10,897 bases of DNA from Chloroflexota bacterium (GTDB lineage Bacteria; Chloroflexota; Anaerolineae; Anaerolineales; Villigracilaceae), in assembly GCA_026389975.1 (NCBI GenBank), contig JAPLGV010000469.1:1-10897 (forward strand), given 5' to 3'. Shown here in pieces: positions 5,788 to 10,897 of the stretch (position 1 is the stretch's first letter; each line of letters starts with the position of its first letter). Below the pieces are notes generated by a model. That model was given only the letters and a program-made list of their open reading frames with translations. It did no database searches and had not been told where the DNA came from. A program made the position numbers and the translations under genes.

Positions 5788-7933
5788 TTCCTCCAATCAG
5801 GAAATAATACAGCAAGGCGAAAATGACCAGCACCGCTACGGAAGCGACCATATAATACTGGATGCGTCCGGCCTGGATTTTACGCAAACCGGAGCCGGAG
5901 GCTTTCACCACGTTGCCGGTCCCATCGCCGAGAAACTCATTGATAACCGGCTTGTCAAAATAGTTGCGGAAGGCGTGGCCCAGGAAGAGCGAGAAGCGCG
6001 CCACGCTGTGCAGGAGGCCGTCAATCACTGTCTGGTCCATGTACAGGGAGGTGAACTTTTCGGCAATCCAGGACGCCGGTTTGACGAACACGAAATTGTA
6101 AATTTCATCGAAATACCACTTGTTCTTCAAAACCGGGATCTGCAGGAAATCCTGCTTCGGGGACTTTACCTTGCGATAGACCAGCCAGCCGAAGAACAGG
6201 CCGCCCAGGGCAACGCACAGTGACGTTATCAGCGGGACCCAACTGAATTCGACTGCTTTTGGAAGCTCGGTCAGCGTCCCACCCACGAATTCGTGGAACC
6301 AGTTCGGGATCAGACCACCCAGACCCGGGAAATGCTCCGGGATCCCGACCCAACCATAACCCACTGCGAAGACTGCCAGCACGATCAGCGGGACGGTCAT
6401 CGTCCAGGGCGTCTCGCTGGCATATTCAGCGGCCTTGGTGCGGGGTTCGCCGAAGAAGGTCAGGGTGATCTGGCGCATGGTGTAGAAGGCCGTCAGAAAG
6501 GCTGCCACCGCCAGAACGACAAAGACCACCAGGTGTCCGTTGCCGAAGGCTTCGGCAAAGATTTCATCCTTGGACCAGAAGCCGGCTGTCAGCACCGGAA
6601 ACCCGGACAGGGCAAAGCCGCCAATCAGGAAGGTCCAGAAAGTAATCGGCATCTTCTTGCGCAGTCCGCCCATGTTGAACATATCCTGCAGATCCACATG
6701 GTCGCCGGTATGCAGAGCGCCATGTTCCATGCCGTGGATGACCGAACCGGAGCCGAGGAAGAGCAGCGCCTTGAAGAAGGCGTGCGTCACCAGGTGGAAA
6801 GTCGCCGCCACGTACGCGCCGATTCCCAGCGCGGCAATCATGAAGCCCAGTTGCGAGATGGTCGAGTAAGCCAGTACTCTCTTGATATCGTTTTGTGCCA
6901 CGGCAATCGTCGCGGCGAAGAGCGCCGTGAATGCCCCGATAAAGGCGATGATGCTCATGGTCGTATTGAGAGGCATGCCTTCGGTCCAGCCGGCGGAGAT
7001 GAGCGGGAACATGCGGATGACCATGTAAACGCCCGCCGAGACCATCGTCGCCGCATGGATCATGGCGCTGACGGGCGTCGGGCCTTCCATTGCATCCGGA
7101 AGCCAGACGTGCAGCGGCCACTGCGCGGATTTGCCAACCGTACCGATGAACAGCAGCAGCCCAATGATGCCCGCCGCCGAAAGCCCAAAGAAGGCCGGCG
7201 TGGAAGCCAGCGCCTGTAACATTTCCGGTTTGAATATCTCGCTGAAAGAGAGCGAGCCGGTGAAAGAATAAACGAAAGCGATGCCCAGCAGCATGAACAC
7301 GTCGCCGATGCGGGTGGTCATGAAGGCCTTGACCGCCGCATCGCGGGCAGACGGTTTACCGAACCAAAAGCCGATCAGCAGGTAAGAGCACAGGCCCATG
7401 ATCTCCCAGCCGACGAATAGAGTCAGCAGGTTATCGGAAACTACCAGTGTGTACATGCCAAAAGCGAACAGGCTGATAAATGCGAAGAAACGCGAGTACA
7501 TCGGCTCGATGGACGGGACAGTGTGCTTATGGCCGTGTTCGGTTACTGTCGCGCCGTGCGGCGGAAGACCGGCCACATCGTGCTCGCCTTTCGGCTGGCC
7601 GAAGTTGTTGTAGCCAATGCTGTAGACGAAAATCGCCAGCACGGTCCAGGCCACGAAAAAGACCACCGCGGCCGAGAGCGGGTCAATTTGCACGCCTATC
7701 TTGAGCCAGGTCGAGCCGGTCGGGAGCCAGTTGATGGAAGATCCGAAAACATGCTTGCCAAACTCTTCCACACCCAGGGCACGCATAAAAATGATCATGC
7801 TCCCCAGCCAGGACAACCCGGCCGCGCCGACCGCGATGCCGTGGCTCAATGCTTTGCGCTTGTTCGTGAACAGGAGTATCGCGAAGAACGACAGAAGCGG
7901 AGGGAGAGGAAGTAACCAGATAAGAGTCGTCAT
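5783..7933 (-). CDS. nuoL: NADH-quinone oxidoreductase subunit L (extended lateral helix)
   Basis: Distal antiporter-like subunit of complex I. At 716 residues it is roughly 100 longer than E. coli NuoL. The pathway residues are intact: E177 in TM5 (FVGWEIMGLCSYLLIGFW), K268 in TM7 (GKSAQWPLHVWLPDAMEGPTPVSA, about 267-290), K351 (NDIKRVLAYSTISQLG), H384 and K388, and K455 in TM12 (FWSKDEI). Extra length sits in two visible places. One is a histidine-rich hydrophilic loop at about 109-143. The other is the C-terminal lateral helix, where VIDG (636-639) and IQAG (686-689) are separated by 46 residues instead of about 18. A last membrane helix (about 694-713) anchors the end. ATG at 7933 follows GGAGG at 4 nt. 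The stop codon lies within the palindromic repeat downstream. A 96-nt repeat-bearing spacer separates it from nuoK. Confidence 0.97.
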   Translation of the reverse strand: MTTLIWLLPLPPLLSFFAILLFTNKRKALSHGIAVGAAGLSWLGSMIIFMRALGVEEFGKHVFGSSINWLPTGSTWLKIGVQIDPLSAAVVFFVAWTVLAIFVYSIGYNNFGQPKGEHDVAGLPPHGATVTEHGHKHTVPSIEPMYSRFFAFISLFAFGMYTLVVSDNLLTLFVGWEIMGLCSYLLIGFWFGKPSARDAAVKAFMTTRIGDVFMLLGIAFVYSFTGSLSFSEIFKPEMLQALASTPAFFGLSAAGIIGLLLFIGTVGKSAQWPLHVWLPDAMEGPTPVSAMIHAATMVSAGVYMVIRMFPLISAGWTEGMPLNTTMSIIAFIGAFTALFAATIAVAQNDIKRVLAYSTISQLGFMIAALGIGAYVAATFHLVTHAFFKALLFLGSGSVIHGMEHGALHTGDHVDLQDMFNMGGLRKKMPITFWTFLIGGFALSGFPVLTAGFWSKDEIFAEAFGNGHLVVFVVLAVAAFLTAFYTMRQITLTFFGEPRTKAAEYASETPWTMTVPLIVLAVFAVGYGWVGIPEHFPGLGGLIPNWFHEFVGGTLTELPKAVEFSWVPLITSLCVALGGLFFGWLVYRKVKSPKQDFLQIPVLKNKWYFDEIYNFVFVKPASWIAEKFTSLYMDQTVIDGLLHSVARFSLFLGHAFRNYFDKPVINEFLGDGTGNVVKASGSGLRKIQAGRIQYYMVASVAVLVIFALLYYFLIGGM

Positions 7934-7948
7934 GAAGCCTCCAGGGCA

Positions 7949-8025
7949 TCGTAATTCGGTACTCGTAATTCGGTATTTGTGATAACAGAGGACAAATTAC
8001 GGATCTCGAATTTCGAATTGAATTA
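7949..8025. repeat. CGTAATTCGG-type repeats between nuoK and nuoL
   Basis: Two identical 13-mers TCGTAATTCGGTA lie at 7949-7961 and 7963-7975, with a 14-bp period. They are followed by related AT-rich words: AATTACG (7995-8001, complementary to 7964-7970) and CGAATTTCGAATTGAATTA (8007-8025). The cluster fills most of the 96-nt gap in an otherwise tightly packed operon. It resembles dispersed AATTCG-rich intergenic repeats; no function is apparent. Confidence 0.65.
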
Positions 8026-8029
8026 CCTC

Positions 8030-8341
8030 TTACCATTTCATCAGGTCAATTTCATCGGCCACCACCGTCTTGCGGCGGCGGTAGACCGAGATAATCAGCG
8101 CCAGGCCCACGGCCACTTCCGCGGCGGCCACGGCAAAAACAATAATCGCGAAAACCTGTCCGGCCATCTTTGCCGGGTCCAGGTAACGCCAGAAGGCCAC
8201 CAGGTTGACATTGACGGCGTTCAGCATCAGTTCGACCCCGAGCAGGATGGCAATCGCATTCTTGCGCGAGAGCACGCCGAACAGGCCGATGGAGAACAGC
8301 GCGGCGGCCAAAATCAGGTACCAGGAAAGCGGGATACTCAT
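8030..8341 (-). CDS. nuoK: NADH-quinone oxidoreductase subunit K
   Basis: Small three-helix membrane subunit of complex I, related to MrpC, sitting between NuoN and NuoJ and forming part of the E-channel to the quinone site. The 103 residues match the family's usual length. E37 in GVELMLNAVNVN and E75 in AAAEVAVGLAL correspond to the two conserved membrane glutamates (E36 and E72 of E. coli). The C-terminal tail is basic and then acidic (YRRRKTVVADEID). ATG at 8341 is preceded by AGGAGG at 5 nt, and that ribosome site overlaps the nuoJ stop codon (8351-8353), which suggests coupled translation. Confidence 0.96.
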   Translation of the reverse strand: MSIPLSWYLILAAALFSIGLFGVLSRKNAIAILLGVELMLNAVNVNLVAFWRYLDPAKMAGQVFAIIVFAVAAAEVAVGLALIISVYRRRKTVVADEIDLMKW

Positions 8342-8350
8342 CTCGGCCTC

Positions 8351-8863
8351 CTACTCTTTATTACCCGACGCGACGTATACCGCGCCGACCAGCGCTGCCA
8401 GCAGCAAGACGGACGCCACCTCGAAGGGCAGGACGAAGGCGTCCGGAGACACCAGAGCGGTCCCCAAGTTTCGGAGCGTATCCACACCTGCAGGCATCTC
8501 CGCCGCGGTCCGACCGAAGGCCGGCTGTCCAATAATCAGGAATACCAACCCGGTCAGGATCAGCAGGCCGAGCAGGGCGGGGAGCCACCAGTTCGAGCGC
8601 GTCTGCGCACCCTTATCCAGCATCTCCCTGCGGGTCAGCATGACGGCAAAGATGAACAGGATGGCAATCGCGCCGATGTACACCACCACCTGGACAACCG
8701 CCAGGAAACCGGCTTGCAGGACGGCGTACAGGATCGCCACGCCGAAGAGCGCCGCCACCAGCCACAGCGCCGCATGGATTAGTTTGCGGGTTGTCACCAC
8801 CATCAACGCAGACCCGAGGATCAGCGCCGCGCACAGAAGAAAAATGATTTGATCAGCAGTCAT
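8351..8863 (-). CDS. nuoJ: NADH-quinone oxidoreductase subunit J
   Basis: Five-helix membrane subunit of complex I, related to the MrpG/MnhB-type segments of antiporters. It holds the helix that undergoes a pi-bulge transition near the quinone site. The 170 residues are typical. The hallmark third-helix segment FLAVVQVVVYIGAIAILFIF runs from about residue 53 to 72, and is followed by AVMLTRRE. HAALWLVAALFG (about 30-41) precedes it. A soluble loop (about 112-140) comes before the last helix. ATG at 8863 overlaps the nuoH stop in an ATGA arrangement (8860-8863), the signature of translational coupling. nuoI, normally between nuoH and nuoJ, is missing. Confidence 0.96.
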   Translation of the reverse strand: MTADQIIFLLCAALILGSALMVVTTRKLIHAALWLVAALFGVAILYAVLQAGFLAVVQVVVYIGAIAILFIFAVMLTRREMLDKGAQTRSNWWLPALLGLLILTGLVFLIIGQPAFGRTAAEMPAGVDTLRNLGTALVSPDAFVLPFEVASVLLLAALVGAVYVASGNKE

Positions 8864-10092
8864 ACAGCCTGCTCCTGATTTTGGGCGCTCTGCGGGGAGA
8901 GTTTCGCTTCCGCTTTGCGCTGATTGCGTCCGTAAGCACGCAGGATTTCAACCGTGATAAAGCCGATCACGATATTCGAGAAGAACATTCCCAGCACATA
9001 ACCCCAGTTCGGCAGCCCGGCCAGAACTTTGCTCAATACGGCTGTATTGACCAGCACCACCAGCGCCAGGGGTGTCAGGAACTTCCAGTTGAAGGCCAGC
9101 ATATGGTCAATGCGGATGCGCGGCATTGAGTATTTGATCCACATGATCACCCAGTACCCGAACATGGCTTTGGCCAGGAAAACCACCGCCTGGACAAATG
9201 GATTATTCAGCCAGGAGAAGAAGCCGATCTTTTCCAGCCCAAAGAAGCCGCCGTACCCGCCGAAGAACAAGACCGCCATAAAACCGCCGAAGGTGAAGGC
9301 ATGCAGCAACTCACCGGCGTAAAACAGGCCGAACTTCATGCCGGAATATTCGATGTGGAACCCGGCCACGATCTCGGACTCTGCTTCGTTCAGATCGAAC
9401 GGCGAACGCCCCAGTTCGGCAATCGCGCTGATGAGAAAGATGATCAGCGCCAGCGGCGAAAGGATGGCAAACCACATCCCGCTCTGCGCCTGAGTTATCT
9501 TCTGTACACTCATCGAATCAGCCAGGATGGTCGGGATGAGCAGCACCACCACCATCGGGATTTCGTACGAGATCATGTTGGCCACCATGCGGAAGGCGCC
9601 CAGCAGCGCATACTTGTTGTTGGAGGCCCAGCCACCCACAATAATGGACAGCGTCCCCAGCGCACCGGCCGCCACCAGGTACAGCACAGCCACATTCAGG
9701 TCCACGTCAAAAATCTTTTCCGAGAGCGGCAGGATAGCCCACAGAATAATGACCGAAGCGATCGCCAGCACCGGCCCCAGGTTATAGAGCAGTTTGTCCG
9801 CTCCGGCCGGGGTGATGTCTTCCTTGATGATAAGCTTGATGATATCGGCGAAGGGCTGGATCAGGCCGAACGGTCCGATGCGGTTCGGGCCAATGCGGTC
9901 CTGGAAGCGGGCCACCACTTTCCGTTCCACCCACACCAGGAGGATGTCGAGTACCATGGCAAAGACGATCAGCACGGTAATGCCGATAAAGTAAATAATC
10001 ACCGTCGTCATTGCGTCTGACAGGCCCCAGCCGGTCAGCAGGCCGCGCATCCACCCGGCGATAAAGTTGATCGGGTCATTCAAAAATATCAT
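8860..10092 (-). CDS. nuoH: NADH-quinone oxidoreductase subunit H
   Basis: Membrane subunit H, which with NuoB and NuoD encloses the quinone-binding cavity. The family signatures are all present: WVERKVVARFQDRIGPNRIG (about residues 54-73 from the chosen ATG), then QPFADIIKLIIKED, SNNKYALLGAFRMVANMISYE (about 157-177), and AELGRSPFDLNEAESEIVAG (about 225-244) followed by FHIEYSGMKFGLFYAGE, the classic quinone-site loop. I chose the ATG at 10092 (410 residues, starting MIFLNDP), because AAGGAG (10099-10104) lies 6 nt upstream. An in-frame GTG at 10110 would add six residues that encode the ribosome site itself. The C-terminal tail is hydrophilic and Gln/Ala-rich. A hairpin separates it from nuoA. 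Confidence 0.97.
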   Translation of the reverse strand: MIFLNDPINFIAGWMRGLLTGWGLSDAMTTVIIYFIGITVLIVFAMVLDILLVWVERKVVARFQDRIGPNRIGPFGLIQPFADIIKLIIKEDITPAGADKLLYNLGPVLAIASVIILWAILPLSEKIFDVDLNVAVLYLVAAGALGTLSIIVGGWASNNKYALLGAFRMVANMISYEIPMVVVLLIPTILADSMSVQKITQAQSGMWFAILSPLALIIFLISAIAELGRSPFDLNEAESEIVAGFHIEYSGMKFGLFYAGELLHAFTFGGFMAVLFFGGYGGFFGLEKIGFFSWLNNPFVQAVVFLAKAMFGYWVIMWIKYSMPRIRIDHMLAFNWKFLTPLALVVLVNTAVLSKVLAGLPNWGYVLGMFFSNIVIGFITVEILRAYGRNQRKAEAKLSPQSAQNQEQAV

Positions 10093-10115
10093 TGAACGCT
10101 CCTTACGCACAAAGA

Positions 10116-10146
10116 AAAGGCTGATAGGAGATTCCTGTCAGCCTTT
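10116..10146 (-). terminator. Hairpin with T-rich tail between nuoA and nuoH
   Basis: Minus-strand transcript of 10146-10116 folds into AAAGGCTGA, one C-A mismatch, AGGA, a 3-nt loop, TCCT and TCAGCCTTT: a 14-pair stem with 13 matches. The next bases are TCTTTG, so the strand reads a T-rich run directly after the stem. It starts 19 nt after the nuoA stop and ends about 12 nt before the nuoH ribosome site. It could be a partial terminator that attenuates nuoH onward, or a processing or stability element. The structure is seen; the role is inferred. Confidence 0.6.
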
Positions 10147-10164
10147 AACAATTTACCTTGTTGG

Positions 10165-10521
10165 CTAGGCCCATTCCAGCATCCCCTTGCGCCAGGCATA
10201 CACCAGTCCGACCACCAGGATGGCAATAAAGAGCACGCCTTCCAGGACCACGAAGAGCGGCAGTTGTTTCAATGACAGCGCCCAGGGGAACAGGAAGACC
10301 GTCTCCACATCGAATACCAGGAAGACCAGCGCGAAAATATAATACTGGGCTTTGAACTGCACCCACGAGTCCCCCACCGTTTCGATGCCGCATTCGTATG
10401 TGCTTTGCTTGATTGGATTTGGCTTGCGGGGTGCCACCAGTCGGGAAAATACCAGCGGCACAATTGGGACGATAATACCAATCACTAGAAAGATACCGAC
10501 ATAAAGCCATTCATTCTGCAT
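10165..10521 (-). CDS. nuoA: NADH-quinone oxidoreductase subunit A
   Basis: Three-helix membrane subunit of complex I whose long loop reaches the quinone cavity. The 118 residues are typical. The YECG signature with the redox-state-sensitive loop is at residues 42-45. The second-helix motif ALVFLVFDVETVFLFPWA spans about 64-81, with D71 and E73 matching the conserved acidic pair of E. coli NuoA. ATG at 10521 is preceded by GGAG at 5 nt. It is the first gene of the operon, and 376 nt of non-coding DNA lies upstream. Unusually, nuoB, nuoC and nuoD do not follow; the next gene is nuoH. Confidence 0.97.
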   Translation of the reverse strand: MQNEWLYVGIFLVIGIIVPIVPLVFSRLVAPRKPNPIKQSTYECGIETVGDSWVQFKAQYYIFALVFLVFDVETVFLFPWALSLKQLPLFVVLEGVLFIAILVVGLVYAWRKGMLEWA

Positions 10522-10569
10522 AGGTGCTCCGCCTACGGATGAGTTATCTTACAGATTTTTGACCTGCGA

Positions 10570-10598
10570 ATTTTACCATAAAGGAAACCCTTCACGAA
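10570..10598 (-). promoter_or_regulatory. Candidate nuoA-proximal promoter (extended -10)
   Basis: The minus strand carries TGGTAAAAT: an extended -10 (TG-n) plus TAAAAT (10570-10575, 5 of 6 matches). A weak -35 TTCGTG (10593-10598) lies 17 nt upstream. The predicted start is near 10563, giving a leader of about 40 nt to nuoA. Activity is inferred from the motif only. Confidence 0.4.
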
Positions 10599-10630
10599 CG
10601 ATTCGGTTTCATGGATTTCATATTTTTTTC

Positions 10631-10660
10631 ATCATACAGGGTAATGCGCAAAGATGTGAA
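10631..10660 (-). promoter_or_regulatory. Candidate nuoA-distal promoter (sigma70-like)
   Basis: On the minus strand TTCACA (10655-10660, 5 of 6) and TATGAT (10631-10636, 5 of 6) are separated by 18 nt, a good housekeeping-type promoter. The predicted start near 10624 would give a leader of about 100 nt to nuoA. By hexamer match it is the better of the two candidates for the operon. Confidence 0.5.
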
Positions 10661-10712
10661 CCCAAATTGCTGTAATTACCGGTATTTCGATCGTCCAAAG
10701 TTCACGTATTTA

Positions 10713-10826
10713 TGACTCTAGTGCAAAAACCATCTAAACACAAAGGTCACGAAGGAAAAGCCTTCATCACTTATCCTTTGTGTACGTCATGTCCTTCGTG
10801 TTAAAGACCTTTTTGCAGTGGACTCA
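10713..10826. repeat. 114-bp inverted-repeat (MITE-like) element
   Basis: The terminal 17-mers at 10713-10729 (TGACTCTAGTGCAAAAA) and 10810-10826 are inverted copies with 14 of 17 matches, including a perfect TGCAAAAA/TTTTTGCA core. The sequence TTA flanks both sides (10710-10712 and 10827-10829), a possible short target duplication. Inside, CACAAAGG and CACGAAGGA (10739-10755) are mirrored by TCCTTTGTG and TCCTTCGTG (10774-10800), so the whole folds into one long imperfect hairpin. It has no coding capacity. A short non-autonomous mobile element or a dispersed intergenic repeat fits best. Confidence 0.6.
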
Positions 10827-10851
10827 TTAATATAAGAAGCAGTAAATCCCT

Positions 10852-10890
10852 GCGCTGCTTCCCGGACCCCCGACAGGCTCGGGACAGCGC
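10852..10890. repeat. REP-like palindrome at window edge
   Basis: CCCGA (10869-10873), loop CAGGC and TCGGG (10879-10883) form a perfect small hairpin. It is enclosed by GCGCTG (10852-10857) and CAGCGC (10885-10890). The core resembles the GACAGGCTC-centred palindromes found between genes in many bacteria. It lies at the edge of the window, so more copies or its full extent may lie beyond. Confidence 0.5.
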
Positions 10891-10897
10891 CTCGAGC

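Larger units (their letters stand above)
10522..10897. other. Non-coding upstream region of the nuo operon
   Basis: This 376-bp stretch shows no plausible gene on either strand. Next to nuoA it holds the two candidate promoters (10570-10660). Further out it holds the 114-bp inverted-repeat element and the edge palindrome. Its AT-rich first part contrasts with the flanking coding DNA, as expected for a promoter region. Confidence 0.7.

Noticed and set aside
6293..7219. A 308-codon plus-strand open frame opposite nuoL
   Set aside because: It has the same low-complexity charged composition as other antisense frames, no plausible ribosome site, and complete overlap with nuoL.
7934..8029. CRISPR array from the repeated 13-mers
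   Set aside because: There are only two exact copies, spaced by one base, with no spacers of CRISPR length and no cas genes nearby.
10093..10110. GTG at 10110 as the nuoH start
   Set aside because: The added six residues are encoded by the AAGGAG ribosome site itself, and the ATG at 10092 is ideally spaced from that site.
1212..10521. Mrp antiporter or membrane-bound hydrogenase instead of complex I
   Set aside because: NuoA, NuoH with its quinone-site loop, NuoJ and NuoK are all present in typical form, and no hydrogenase or MrpEFG genes are seen. The membrane module is of complex I type, although the electron-input module cannot be seen here.

Overview
The window carries one long minus-strand operon, read right to left. 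It encodes the complete membrane arm of respiratory complex I (NADH:quinone oxidoreductase): nuoA, nuoH, nuoJ, nuoK, nuoL, nuoM, a second nuoM and nuoN. It then runs into the start of an F-type ATP synthase operon (atpZ, then atpB, which is cut by the left window edge). No convincing plus-strand gene exists. The gene set, the two nuoM copies, a long NuoL, a 2-TM AtpZ ahead of AtpB, and intergenic repeats of the CACAAAGG/CACGAAGG, TGTAGGGCGGG and CGTAATTCG types suggest Chloroflexota, probably class Anaerolineae. That assignment is inference from pattern memory, not a search.

Layout from right to left (direction of transcription). 10522-10897 is non-coding: a REP-like palindrome at the edge, a 114-bp inverted-repeat element, then two candidate sigma70-type promoters facing nuoA. 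nuoA (10165-10521) is followed by a hairpin with a T-rich tail. nuoH, nuoJ and nuoK (10092-8030) are tightly coupled. A 96-bp spacer of CGTAATTCGG-type repeats precedes nuoL (5783-7933). A 71-bp spacer holding a cloverleaf-like palindromic repeat, which supplies the nuoL stop codon, precedes the first nuoM (4131-5711). The second nuoM (2649-4121) and nuoN (1212-2648) follow with almost no spacing. A 37-bp gap with a perfect TATAAT leads into atpZ (882-1175), which overlaps atpB (1-898).

All seven membrane subunits of complex I (A, H, J, K, L, M, N) are here. All seven peripheral-arm subunits (B, C, D, E, F, G, I) are absent, so quinone-site and electron-input modules must be encoded elsewhere or replaced by another input module. 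The antiporter-like subunits are L, M, M' and N, one more than canonical. NuoL has about 28 extra residues in its C-terminal lateral helix, about the length needed to span an additional antiporter-like subunit. This fits the '2M' complex I architecture proposed to pump an additional proton. The second NuoM has lost the central TM7 lysine (Leu222), although it keeps the other charged pathway residues; this is the most intriguing detail in the window. Proton motive force made by this complex would be used by the ATP synthase encoded immediately downstream.
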